Assembly: GCA_029245955.1 (NCBI GenBank)
Contig: JAQWOH010000008.1
Span: 124,001 to 188,000 of the forward strand
Direction: 5' to 3'
DNA from: Fuerstiella sp.
GTDB taxonomy: Bacteria > Planctomycetota > Planctomycetia > Planctomycetales > Planctomycetaceae
Length of the DNA stretch: 64,000 nucleotides
Shown: piece by piece, positions 26,597 to 35,792 of the stretch
Layout of the letters: each line of letters begins with the position of its first letter
Position numbering within the stretch: the stretch's first letter is position 1
Notes under the pieces: generated by a model
Told to the model about the DNA's origin: nothing
The model's database searches: none
Seen by the model: the letters and a program-made list of their open reading frames with translations, nothing else
Program-made: the position numbers and the translations under genes

Positions 26597-29500
26597 ATGA
26601 GGCATTTGTGCCATCTGCACCTGTTATTATTAATCGTGCTGGCGCCCTGTGCTCCAGGCGCGGACATTCGTTTTAATCGTGATGTCCGTCCGATTCTGTC
26701 CGCGAAGTGCTCCAAGTGCCATGGTCCGGACGACGCTCGCCGCAAAGCAGAACTGCGGCTGGATCAGGCCGAGGGCCTTCGACTGGCGTTCGAGGGCGGG
26801 CTCAGCAACAGCGATGGCTGGGCCCGAATCACGTCAAAAGATCGGGAGCTGGTCATGCCTCCTCCCGACGCGCACATGGATCTTCAGCCCGAGGAGATCG
26901 CGACACTTAAAGCCTGGGTGGAAAGCGGGGCCGCATCAGAAGGACACTGGTCGTTTATCGCTCCTGTGAAACCGGTCGTGCCCTACAGCGACGAAACCAG
27001 AAAGGACAGTGATGCCGCCGGCTCAGACCGGCCACGCGCAGTCGACGAAGCTCTGCGCGATTGGATTCGCAATCCCATCGATGCATTCATCCTGAGACGT
27101 CTGGTGGCAAAAGGTCTGAAGCCCAACGCCGATGCCGACAGAGAACGCCTGCTGCGCAGAGTAACTCTGGACCTTACAGGCCTGCCTCCGACAATCGCCG
27201 AAACGGATGCCTTCCTGGCCGACACTTCCGACAGTGCCTACGCAAATATTATCGACCGACTGCTGAAGTCACCCCATTTTGGCGAACGCATGGCAGTGGT
27301 GTGGATGGATGCGGCTCGCTACGGCGACACCAGCGTGTTTCACGCGGACGGCCCTCGCGACATGTGGCCGTGGCGTGACTGGGTCATTAATGCTTACAAC
27401 AGCAACAAGCCATTCGACCAGTTTACCGTCGAACAACTCGCAGGTGACCTGTTGCCGAATTCAACCACAGAACAGAAAGTGGCCACCGGATTTCTGCGCA
27501 ATAACGCGACAACGGACGAAGGCGGGTTAATTGAAGAAGAGTATCGTGTTGAGTACGCCGTCGATCGCGTGAAGACAACGTCGATGGTATGGATGGGACT
27601 CAGCATGGAATGTGCTCAGTGTCACAACCATAAGTACGACCCCATCACCCAGGAAGAATACTACAGCTTCTTTGCGTACTTCAATCAGGCGGCCGATCGG
27701 GGCCGGCAGACGCGAAACGGAAACGAGGCGCCCGTCGTTGACATCTTCGAAGGAGCAAAGATCGCTCAGGCAGACGAACTGCAGAAGGAATTTGAAGAAC
27801 TGCAGCCGCAGCTTGACGCCAGATCAAAGGAATCAGAACCTGAGTTTCAGAAATGGCTGACTGCAGCAGCGGCAAAAGCTGGCAGTCAACCACTAATCCC
27901 AACGGACATGACGGCTTACATTCCGCTGGACGAAGGCAATGGTCGAGTCGCCGCGGATCTGATTGATTCGAAACGCAAAGGTAAACTCAACGGCCCGGTA
28001 AAATGGGCAGACGGAAAATACGGCAAAGCCTTCGATTGCAACACAAAGAACTTTATCGACCTGGGCAATACTGGCAATTTCGATGGCAGCCACGGTTTTT
28101 CGTATGGCGCGTGGGTCAAGCCAAAAGGTGTCGCCAGCGGTGCGCCACTGGCCAGAATGAACAATGGAAATGACTTTCGCGGCTATGACCTGCACCTGTC
28201 CGGTGGCGCCGTTGAACCACACATTATCAGCAAATGGCCCACCGATGCGATAAAGGTCAGTACAAAACAGAAGCTGCAACCGGATACGTGGCAGCATGTC
28301 TTTGTGACATACGATGGATCAAAGAAGGCAGCCGGGGTCAGAATCTATGTGGACGGCAAGCTATGGGACTGGGATGTCAGGGAAGACCGACTGGCAGGCA
28401 GCATCAAGTCAATAGGCCCGTTCTATCTGGGGCGCCGCAATGGCGGCTCCAACTATAACGGACTGGTGGATGATGTTCGCATCTACGGCCGAGCACTCGC
28501 AGAGTCGGAAGTTGCTGCGCTGGCAGGTAACGATGTAATCACCCCGCTGCTGGCAAAGCCTGCCGCAGAACGCTCGGCCGATGAGCACAACGTTCTGCGT
28601 GCCCATTACCTCAATGTGGCTGACGAACCCTACAGGACACTGACGCAGAAACAGATACAACTTTCGTCACAGATTGCCGAACTGCGCAAGCCGATTGTCA
28701 ACGTGATGGTCATGACCGATGTTCCCGCGATGCGGGATACCTTTGTCCTTGAACGTGGCAACTATGCCGCGCCGCTGAAGGATCGAAAAGTAGCTCCCAA
28801 CGTACCAGCAGCCCTGCCGCCACTGCCGGCCGGCGCGTCAGCGAACCGACTCGGGCTGGCGAACTGGCTGACCGAGCCCGATCATCCGTTGACAGCCCGA
28901 GTGGCAGTGAACAACTACTGGACGATGCTGTTTGGCGAAGGAATCGTAAGGTCCCTGGATGACTTCGGCGCTCAGGGAGAATGGCCCAGTCATCCGGATC
29001 TGCTTGACTGGCTGGCTGTAGACTTTGTCGAATCAAAATGGAACGTCAAACGGGCTGTCAAACAGATGGTGATGTCGTCCGCCTACCGACAATCGTCTGC
29101 ACGGACCGCCCGGGAATTGAATGCAGACCCTGAGAACCGTCTGCTGTCGCGCGGTGCTCGATTCCGGCTGCAGGCTGAATTCGTGCGTGATAACGCACTG
29201 GCTGCAAGTGGTCTGCTGGTACCGAAGGTCGGCGGCCCCGGGGTGAAGCCATACCAGCCGGCAGGATTGTGGAACGAAGTCAGCCTGAACGGAAACCTGA
29301 GGTTTGTGCAGGACAGCGGCGAAAAGCTGTACCGCCGATCCATGTACACATACTGGAAACGGTCGTCTCCGGCACCGTCGATGACAATCTTTGACGCACC
29401 AACTCGCGAGAAGTGCTCACTGAAGCGTTCTCGCACCAACACCCCGCTGCAGGCTCTGGTGACAATGAACGATCCCCAGTTTGTCGAAGCAGCACGAGCT

Positions 29501-29788
29501 CTTGCTCAGGCCGGACTACAAAGCGGCGGCAGTACCGTGGAACAGCAGATCGTCTTCATCTTCCGCCGAGCCGCCGGCGTACGGCCAACCACGGGAGTGC
29601 AGGCCATACTAGTGGAGGCGTTTCATGAAGAACTGGAACGTTTCAAGACAGATGCTGACATTGCCAACAGTTTTCTGGCAGTCGGCGAATCCAAACGCGA
29701 TGAAACGCTGGACTCCGCCACTCACGCTGCCATGACAGTCGTAACCAGTATGATTCTGAATCTGGATGAGACTCTGACTCGCGGATAG
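26597..29788 (+). CDS. Exported PSCyt1-DUF1549-LamG-DUF1553 protein
   Basis: 1063 aa. Signal peptide (1-22, ending PGAD), PSCyt1 cytochrome domain with haem motif CSKCH (38-42), DUF1549/PSCyt2 (~155-365, NPIDAFILRRLVAKGLKPN), a LamG/concanavalin domain (~435-625, IPLDEGNGR to IYGRALAESE), then DUF1553/PSD1 (~740-1010, ANWLTEPDHPLTARVAVNNYW). The start at 26597 begins the signal peptide. These giant planctomycete proteins occur in many copies per genome, always beside a DUF1501 partner as here (143 bp downstream). Periplasmic, likely haem-bound, reaction unproven; the LamG insertion suggests binding to a polysaccharide. Confidence 0.9.
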   Translation: MRHLCHLHLLLLIVLAPCAPGADIRFNRDVRPILSAKCSKCHGPDDARRKAELRLDQAEGLRLAFEGGLSNSDGWARITSKDRELVMPPPDAHMDLQPEEIATLKAWVESGAASEGHWSFIAPVKPVVPYSDETRKDSDAAGSDRPRAVDEALRDWIRNPIDAFILRRLVAKGLKPNADADRERLLRRVTLDLTGLPPTIAETDAFLADTSDSAYANIIDRLLKSPHFGERMAVVWMDAARYGDTSVFHADGPRDMWPWRDWVINAYNSNKPFDQFTVEQLAGDLLPNSTTEQKVATGFLRNNATTDEGGLIEEEYRVEYAVDRVKTTSMVWMGLSMECAQCHNHKYDPITQEEYYSFFAYFNQAADRGRQTRNGNEAPVVDIFEGAKIAQADELQKEFEELQPQLDARSKESEPEFQKWLTAAAAKAGSQPLIPTDMTAYIPLDEGNGRVAADLIDSKRKGKLNGPVKWADGKYGKAFDCNTKNFIDLGNTGNFDGSHGFSYGAWVKPKGVASGAPLARMNNGNDFRGYDLHLSGGAVEPHIISKWPTDAIKVSTKQKLQPDTWQHVFVTYDGSKKAAGVRIYVDGKLWDWDVREDRLAGSIKSIGPFYLGRRNGGSNYNGLVDDVRIYGRALAESEVAALAGNDVITPLLAKPAAERSADEHNVLRAHYLNVADEPYRTLTQKQIQLSSQIAELRKPIVNVMVMTDVPAMRDTFVLERGNYAAPLKDRKVAPNVPAALPPLPAGASANRLGLANWLTEPDHPLTARVAVNNYWTMLFGEGIVRSLDDFGAQGEWPSHPDLLDWLAVDFVESKWNVKRAVKQMVMSSAYRQSSARTARELNADPENRLLSRGARFRLQAEFVRDNALAASGLLVPKVGGPGVKPYQPAGLWNEVSLNGNLRFVQDSGEKLYRRSMYTYWKRSSPAPSMTIFDAPTREKCSLKRSRTNTPLQALVTMNDPQFVEAARALAQAGLQSGGSTVEQQIVFIFRRAAGVRPTTGVQAILVEAFHEELERFKTDADIANSFLAVGESKRDETLDSATHAAMTVVTSMILNLDETLTRG

Positions 29789-29931
29789 GGCACTTTCTGC
29801 CCGATTGCCACCGTGGCAGACGGGTCAAGGTTTCAACAACTCTGATTATCGCGGGACATGCCTGCAACCACATTCTGAACTGAATTCGAGCTGACGAATC
29901 AGCCGAACTGAATGACAGGGGTAGTTTTCAT

Positions 29932-31416
29932 ATGAAGTCGTCAAATGATCTCCGACAATCATTCACCAGTCTGCAGACGACGCTCAATCGCCGTGACCTG
30001 CTGGCAAATTCCGGCAGACCGCTCGGCGCCGCCGCTCTCGCGTCACTGATGGGCAGTGCTGCAGCAGCTCCGCCCGCAGTCACGACGGCTGCCGCCAATG
30101 GTGGCCTGCCCGACCTGCCGCACTTCGCTCCGAAAGCCAAACGGGTGATCTATTTGTTCATGTGTGGGGGGCCATCACACATTGACACATGGGATTACAA
30201 ACCGGAAATTCGCAACATCCATGGCCAGGAACTGCCGGAATCCATTCGCAACGGACAGCGTATCACAACAATGACTTCCGGCCAGAAGGCATTCCCGTGC
30301 GTCGCACCTATGTTTAATTTTTCGCAGCACGGTCAAAACGGTACATGGGTCAGCGAAATCCTGCCGCACACTGCAAAGCTGATAGATGACATTGCACTGG
30401 TAAAGTCTGTACATACCGAAGCTATCAATCACGACCCGGCCATTACATTTATCAACACGGGAGTCCAGCAGCCTGGCAAAGCCAGCATGGGAGCATGGGT
30501 CAGCTACGGTCTGGGAAGTCCGAACAGAAATCTGCCCTCCTATGTGGTAATGATTTCCAGGGGCCCCGGACAGAAACAGGCACTGTACAGTCGACTGTGG
30601 GGAAGTGGATTTCTGCCGTCACAACATCAGGGCGTCGCCCTGCGAGCCGGCAAAAGTCCGGTTCTGTATCTGAACGACCCGAACGGTATCGACCGAGCAA
30701 CGCGACGACGAATGCTGGACCGTATTGCGGCCATCAACCAGGAACACTTCAGTAGCTTTGGCGACCCGGAAACTCTGACCAGGATTGCTCAGTACGAAAT
30801 GGCATTTCGCATGCAGACATCAGTCCCGGGGCTGATGGACCTGAATTCTGAGACGGCCGACACAAAGGCTTTGTACGGCCCCGACATTGAAGCACCGGGT
30901 TCGTTTGCTCGTAATTGCCTGATCGCAAGAAAGCTGGCAGAACAGGGCGTGCCTTTCGTACAGCTGTTCCACCGAGGCTGGGACCAGCACGGCAGCCTGC
31001 CGAAACTCATTCGTGGCCAGTGCAATTCCATCGACCAGCCAATCCACGGTTTGATCACCGATCTCAAGCAGCGTGGACTGTTCGAAGACACTCTGATCGT
31101 CTGGGGTGGAGAGTTTGGCCGCACGATCTATTCGCAGGGCAACCTGACGTCCGACAATCATGGACGTGACCACCACGGACGTTGCTTCACAATGTGGATG
31201 GCGGGAGCCGGCGTCAAGCGTGGTTTCGAGTTCGGGCGAACCGACGATTACTGCTATAATATTGTTGAAAACCCCGTTCACATTCGCGACATGAACGCGA
31301 CGATTTTGAATCAGGTGGGTATCGACCACAACCGCCTGACGTTCCGTTATCAGGGTCTCGATCAGAAGCTGACAGGAGCTGAGCCGGCGCGAGTTGTATC
31401 TGAGGTTCTGGCTTAG
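29932..31416 (+). CDS. Tat-exported DUF1501 family protein
   Basis: 494 aa. Twin-arginine signal NRRDLL (residues ~19-24) with a hydrophobic Ala-rich stretch after it. DUF1501 belongs to the alkaline phosphatase/sulfatase-like superfamily; landmarks are [18 protein letters not shown] near the N-terminus, [17 protein letters not shown], and [11 protein letters not shown] with [11 protein letters not shown], which would carry metal-binding His and Asp residues. Usual length for the family is 440-500. It is the partner of the DUF1549/DUF1553 gene just upstream. Substrate unknown. Confidence 0.9.
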   Translation: MKSSNDLRQSFTSLQTTLNRRDLLANSGRPLGAAALASLMGSAAAAPPAVTTAAANGGLPDLPHFAPKAKRVIYLFMCGGPSHIDTWDYKPEIRNIHGQELPESIRNGQRITTMTSGQKAFPCVAPMFNFSQHGQNGTWVSEILPHTAKLIDDIALVKSVHTEAINHDPAITFINTGVQQPGKASMGAWVSYGLGSPNRNLPSYVVMISRGPGQKQALYSRLWGSGFLPSQHQGVALRAGKSPVLYLNDPNGIDRATRRRMLDRIAAINQEHFSSFGDPETLTRIAQYEMAFRMQTSVPGLMDLNSETADTKALYGPDIEAPGSFARNCLIARKLAEQGVPFVQLFHRGWDQHGSLPKLIRGQCNSIDQPIHGLITDLKQRGLFEDTLIVWGGEFGRTIYSQGNLTSDNHGRDHHGRCFTMWMAGAGVKRGFEFGRTDDYCYNIVENPVHIRDMNATILNQVGIDHNRLTFRYQGLDQKLTGAEPARVVSEVLA

Positions 31417-31789
31417 CCGCCGCCATTCGGTCGTTGTTTCGGGCGACGTCTCGAAGCTTGTGGTTAGCCGGTCTCTGCGAATGAAGCCCGACCGTTTCAC
31501 TTATCCTTCACTCCAGTCACCAGCCCCCTGCATCGGGCTCACCTGTCAGCGACACATCATCGACGAATGCCGTGCCGAATCTGCAGACGCGACGGTTCCG
31601 GAAAATCGGTGGGCTGTGAGCCGAATCGTTCAGACACTTCGAAAAACGTCTGTCTTTAGGTCGCTGCAGGGGTCAAGATAGCCCGCACACGCGCATCGCA
31701 TCTTGCGACAACCTGCCTTACACAGAAACGGCGAACACTGTCGTGCGCTGCTCATGCCGGTCAACGGCCATAAGGCCGGGGAGTTAAAC
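31417..31789. other. Intergenic region
   Basis: 373 bp after the DUF1501 gene. No terminator or additional gene seen, only the GGGGAG Shine-Dalgarno near its right end (31778-31783) serving the receiver-like gene. Confidence 0.4.
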
Positions 31790-32164
31790 GTGAGTTCTGA
31801 CAAGTTGATTTACATAATTGTCGCGGATCCAGCCGAGCGAGAAACATTCAGTCGGTATTTTGAGAAGCATCGGTTCAACTGTCAGACTCTGGACGGTCTT
31901 GAATCAGCAAGATCGGCGATTGAATCAAAGGCACCAGACCTGTTTGTGCTGGCCGGATCGCACATGCCAAGTGCGGACATCTGCAAGTTCGGCAACTTCG
32001 TTGAGCAGCATTCACCAGCCGCCCCGATCATCGCGTTGCTGACTGAATTGCAGATATCTATCGTTTCAGAGCTGGCTGAATCTGAGAATCTGTGGACAGC
32101 AGAGTATCCTATTTCCATGAGAGATATTCGAGCATCAATCGACGAAGCTCTGCAGAAACTGTAA
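31790..32164 (+). CDS. Degenerate response-regulator receiver domain protein
   Basis: 124 aa, the size of a lone CheY-like domain. It begins with a beta strand (LIYIIVADPAERETFSRYF) whose acidic position keeps an Asp, and ends with a helix after YPISMRDIR, where the conserved Lys of receivers is absent. The phosphoacceptor region reads DLFVLAGSHMPS: the residue three before Met-Pro, normally Asp, is Gly. It therefore is probably not phosphorylated and may signal by protein binding. The GTG start at 31790 is preferred because GGGGAG is 7 nt upstream and the length then fits one domain; an ATG at 31754 in the same frame is possible. It resembles FixJ-type receivers. No kinase gene is nearby. 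Confidence 0.65.
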   Translation: MSSDKLIYIIVADPAERETFSRYFEKHRFNCQTLDGLESARSAIESKAPDLFVLAGSHMPSADICKFGNFVEQHSPAAPIIALLTELQISIVSELAESENLWTAEYPISMRDIRASIDEALQKL

Positions 32165-32207
32165 GACGACTGGAAGCAGTTTCAATACTTATGTTGCACG
32201 ACATGCG

Positions 32208-32281
32208 GAAACCCGCTGCGTGAGCGAGGAACCTTAAAAGAAGTCATTCCCTGAACGTCCCTCGCTTATGCGTCGTGTGAC
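32208..32281. repeat. Imperfect inverted repeat in the intergenic region
   Basis: ACCCGCTGCGTGAGCGAGGA (32211-32230) is complementary, with a few mismatches, to the segment 32258-32278 ending GCGTCGTGT; the core AGCGAGG/CCTCGCT is perfect. The loop is about 28 nt. It could be a repeated intergenic element; the shared word TGCGTGAG also occurs in the hairpin at 51849-51882. Confidence 0.5.
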
Positions 32282-32375
32282 CACGGGGATCTGCAACAAC
32301 CTGTCGCGCCATGTCAGAATCAAACTTCAGCAAAGTACAGATGATGGCAGTCACGGGCTCAGTTACGAACCGTCG

Positions 32376-32645
32376 TTAAAAAACACGTAGCATCTCCTTC
32401 CGCACCCGCGTGACGTTCGATGAGAATCCACGATTAATGGTCACATTACCCCGCGAGCGGGATTGCCCAAAGGCGGTTGTGGGCAGACATGCGGCAACCG
32501 CGACAGCAATCGCGACGCTGAACAAGCTTGACGGAACATAGACAAATCTCTCAATAATGCGGCTACAGGTTTCTAACGCTCTCGCGTCCCCCCGAACAGT
32601 GCCTGACGATGCTTCGGTGCGGTATGCGAGCTGACACCGATTCAT
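32376..32645 (-). CDS. Doubtful small secreted protein
   Basis: 89 aa. Residues ~38-60 form a hydrophobic core ending in PTTAFGQ, like a signal peptide, but 37 residues precede it and only about 28 follow. No in-frame start gives a better signal. No family recognised. It could be a remnant or chance frame. Confidence 0.2.
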   Translation of the reverse strand: MNRCQLAYRTEASSGTVRGDARALETCSRIIERFVYVPSSLFSVAIAVAVAACLPTTAFGQSRSRGNVTINRGFSSNVTRVRKEMLRVF

Positions 32646-32970
32646 CAGCAGGCCTTAAGAAGGAACGACATCTGTCGTCGGAATCTTTCATGGCAGCCTC
32701 CGAAAGCAATTCAGCCGTACGCGAAACAGGAATAATTGAAGGGCCGAAAAAACTGTGCCATACCTCCGTGGTCTACGAAGTGATCTGCAGGCAAACGCAA
32801 CGACGTGTTCCAGGCTATCCTGATCGGGCCTGAACAAACCAGGACAGCGGTGTGAACGAATTCACAAAGTAAGTAAGTTTCGGGTGATCGGCTGCGTCGC
32901 AATACTGTATCCGGCCTGATCAATAGCCATCCACCCAATCGCGTCGCCATAGCCCCCGGAGTGACCGTCA

Positions 32971-34536
32971 ATGTCCAGTCTTCCCCAGTTGCACCCCCTG
33001 GACCAGCACAATCAATTACTGCAGTCGCACGTGGCACCGTTGGAGTGGCAAAACCCGTCCCCCTGCGGCCGCTATAACCTGGTCGTCATCGGTGCGGGTC
33101 CGGCAGGACTGGTGACTGCGGCCGGAGCCGCCGGCCTGGGAGCGAAGGTGGCTCTGATCGAACGCAACTTGATGGGGGGCGACTGCCTGAACGTCGGCTG
33201 CGTTCCGTCGAAAGGAATTATCAGCGCCGCGCGGGCAGCTGCTGCAGTTCGGGAGTCGGGCGAATTTGGCATTGAAGTGCCGGACGGCTGGAACACCGAT
33301 TTTTCGAAAGTGATGGATCGTATGAGAAGACTGCGGGCCGGAATGAGTCATCACGACGCGGCCGCACGGTTTATGGAACTGGGTATCGACGTGTATTTCG
33401 GTGGCGGCAAGTTCGTGAGCAATGACACAGTCGAAGTCAAAGGACAACAGCTGAACTTCAAACGAGCTGTCATCTGCACAGGGGCGCGGGCGGCCGACCT
33501 TCCCATTCCCGGCCTGCAGGACGTCGGAGCTTTAACGAATGAAACGCTGTTTTCGCTGACCCAATTGCCCGCGAGAATGGCTGTCATCGGGGGCGGACCA
33601 ATCGGCAGTGAAATGGCTCAGAGTTTTGCTCGCTTCGGTTGCGAAGTCACTCAAATTGAAAAGGCGCCCTACATTCTGCCTCACGAAGATCCCGACGCAG
33701 CGCTGGTTGTTCAACAGTCGATGGAACGCGATGGCATTCAGTTTGTCCTGAACGCTCAGACAACGCGCATGGAAAAACGCGGTGACGAAACGGTCGTCAC
33801 GTATGAACAGGATGGTCAGGAACATCAAATTAACGTGGACAAGGTTCTGGTGGGCATTGGCCGCACGCCCAACGTCGATGGACTGGGGCTGGAAGCTGTC
33901 GGTGTGAAATATGACTCCCGCAGGGGTATCGAAATCAATGATCATCTGCAGACGACCAATCCCATGATCTACGCCGCCGGCGACGTCTGCTCGCGCCATA
34001 AGTTCACTCATTCCGCTGACTTCATGGCTCGCATTGTCATTCAGAACACGTTGTTCAAAGGCAGAGCCAAAGCAAGCACCCTGACTGTGCCGTGGTGCAC
34101 GTACACGTCTCCCGAACTGGCACACGTCGGTATGGGAGCAAAAGAAGCGGCCGCCCAGGACATCGAAGTTGACACCTACACGGTCAAAATGAAGGACAAC
34201 GACCGTGCCATTCTGGAAGCAGACACGGTCGGCTTCGTCCGAGCCCACGTCAGGAAAGGAACGGATGAAATCGTAGGAGCCACAATCGTTGCCGCCAACG
34301 CCGGAGACATGATCAACGAAATCACGCTGGCAATGACTGTAAACAGCAGAATTCCGAAGTGGAAGAAGACACTTCGACTGGCCAGGGGAGTGGGCCTGTC
34401 ATCCATCGGCACAACTATTCATCCGTATCCGACACAGGCCGAAGCCATCCGGAAACTCGGAGATCAGTACAGCCGCACACGGCTGACGCCGTTCGTTCAG
34501 AAACTGTTCAGAAAATGGCTGGCATGGACACGGTGA
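32971..34536 (+). CDS. FAD-dependent pyridine nucleotide-disulfide oxidoreductase, mercuric reductase-like
   Basis: 521 aa. FAD-binding GAGPAG (41-46), redox-active disulfide CLNVGC (Cys72, Cys77), NAD(P)-binding GGGPIGSE, the second FAD motif YAAGDVC, and a C-terminal dimerisation domain with HPYPT (His of the catalytic dyad). The class I family includes dihydrolipoyl dehydrogenase, glutathione reductase and mercuric reductase. It resembles the MerA-like branch, but the N-terminal mercury-binding domain and the C-terminal Cys pair are missing, and no mer genes are near, so mercury reduction is unlikely. The 30-residue N-terminal extension has no signal character. It stands alone. Confidence 0.88.
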   Translation: MSSLPQLHPLDQHNQLLQSHVAPLEWQNPSPCGRYNLVVIGAGPAGLVTAAGAAGLGAKVALIERNLMGGDCLNVGCVPSKGIISAARAAAAVRESGEFGIEVPDGWNTDFSKVMDRMRRLRAGMSHHDAAARFMELGIDVYFGGGKFVSNDTVEVKGQQLNFKRAVICTGARAADLPIPGLQDVGALTNETLFSLTQLPARMAVIGGGPIGSEMAQSFARFGCEVTQIEKAPYILPHEDPDAALVVQQSMERDGIQFVLNAQTTRMEKRGDETVVTYEQDGQEHQINVDKVLVGIGRTPNVDGLGLEAVGVKYDSRRGIEINDHLQTTNPMIYAAGDVCSRHKFTHSADFMARIVIQNTLFKGRAKASTLTVPWCTYTSPELAHVGMGAKEAAAQDIEVDTYTVKMKDNDRAILEADTVGFVRAHVRKGTDEIVGATIVAANAGDMINEITLAMTVNSRIPKWKKTLRLARGVGLSSIGTTIHPYPTQAEAIRKLGDQYSRTRLTPFVQKLFRKWLAWTR

Positions 34537-34867
34537 GTCAACGCCGCTGATCAGACAGCCCCGGACCGAGCGAAACGCTGTTCCGGCACGGTCAGCGACC
34601 ACCCACATCTTTGTTTATTCCATTGCCGGAGCGGCGTCGCTTTACTCCTGGGTCCCGACAACATTACTTCTTCCGTGCCTCGGAACGTCCGCGTTGCCCA
34701 TCGGGCCGCGTTCGCCGGCAGATGGGACGGGGGGCGTTGCCCACGCTGCTAAACAAACTGCTCTCCGGCGCCGAAGACTCAAACCGTTGACGCTCCCAGT
34801 CACGACCAGAATGATGAGTAATCATCTTTGCAGAGCTGAAGACCGGAGCTATAGACTCATGTCCGCA
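34537..34867. other. Intergenic region
   Basis: 331 bp between convergent genes (oxidoreductase and metallophosphoesterase). No terminator-like hairpin with a T-run or gene was recognised. Confidence 0.4.
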
Positions 34868-35764
34868 TCAGACAGTCCAGCTGTAATCCGCCTGCTTGCG
34901 AAATCCTTCAATCCTGATCGCCCCGCCCGCGGTCATCTCCATCACTGAAAAGGCGTTGTTGTCTGCGCCGGATCCTTCCACCATCGCCACCAGCGTGCAG
35001 TAGTGAATGCCACCAATTTCGTTGTAGTCGTTCTTATGGCTGTGTCCCTGAAACACGGCCAGCACTCGGCCGGACTCTTCGAACACCTTGCGTACGCTGC
35101 CGGCATTTTTCACGCCGTAGTGGTTGCTGACGTCAAGTCGCTGATGACCGAACACGACGGTCTTCTTTGCTGTACTGTCCAGATCGGCTTTCAGCCATTC
35201 GAGTTCCGCAGCCGGGATATTGGGATCTGTCCACTCGAAATTTTTTCGGCCATACGGCGTGCCGTCGCTGCGAAAACAGGAGTCCAGCACGATGAAATGA
35301 AAATCGCCGACGTCAAAGGAATAATACGATTCCGGCTGCTCGACGACGTCCAGGAATTCCCGCTTGTTCAGCGTATACACGCAATGATTGCCCAGCACAT
35401 GATGACGGTGACCGCAGATCGGCAGGAACTCTTTGTTGATTCGTTTAAGGTAGCCGAGTTCTGCCTCCACAGAATCGGCGGCATCGATGAAATCACCGAG
35501 TTCCACGATAAAGTCAGGTCTGTTTACTGACAACTGACCAGCGGCTTCCGCCAGTTTGTCCGGTGTCTCTCGGTAGTGCCGGCTGCCAGCAGGGGGCTTG
35601 TCGGCATAATGCAGGTCCGTCACCATGCCAACTCGAAGCACAGACGGTTCCTGCCCGGCGAGGATCAACGATGATTCTGTGGCGGATGCGACCAGCAGCA
35701 GTGTACCGTTCCGCAGGAAGGCGCGTCGGCTAACGCTGGTGATTGATTCGAAGTCGGTCTGCAT
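34868..35764 (-). CDS. Tat-exported calcineurin-like metallophosphoesterase
   Basis: 298 aa. Twin-arginine signal SRRAFL (12-17). The dimetal phosphoesterase motifs are in order: D-x-H (Asp50, His52 in VTDLHY), GD (ELGDFID), GNH (LGNHCVY), GHQ, and GHSH (FQGHSHKND). It cleaves phosphomonoesters or diesters in the periplasm, substrate unknown. The gene sits 28 bp downstream of the sulfatase gene on the same strand, so they probably form a short operon for decorated-polymer breakdown. Confidence 0.88.
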   Translation of the reverse strand: MQTDFESITSVSRRAFLRNGTLLLVASATESSLILAGQEPSVLRVGMVTDLHYADKPPAGSRHYRETPDKLAEAAGQLSVNRPDFIVELGDFIDAADSVEAELGYLKRINKEFLPICGHRHHVLGNHCVYTLNKREFLDVVEQPESYYSFDVGDFHFIVLDSCFRSDGTPYGRKNFEWTDPNIPAAELEWLKADLDSTAKKTVVFGHQRLDVSNHYGVKNAGSVRKVFEESGRVLAVFQGHSHKNDYNEIGGIHYCTLVAMVEGSGADNNAFSVMEMTAGGAIRIEGFRKQADYSWTV

Positions 35765-35792
35765 TGTCTCACTGTCAGTTGAAGGAGATCGT

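Larger units (their letters stand above)
32165..32970. other. Intergenic region of 806 bp
   Basis: Long spacer between the receiver-like gene and the flavin oxidoreductase. It holds an imperfect inverted repeat (32208-32281). A minus-strand frame at 32376-32645 has a signal-peptide-like hydrophobic stretch but only about 25 residues after it; I regard it as doubtful. Confidence 0.4.

Noticed and set aside
32971..34536. True mercuric reductase (merA)
   Set aside because: The mercury-binding N-terminal domain and C-terminal Cys pair are absent and no other mer genes are present.
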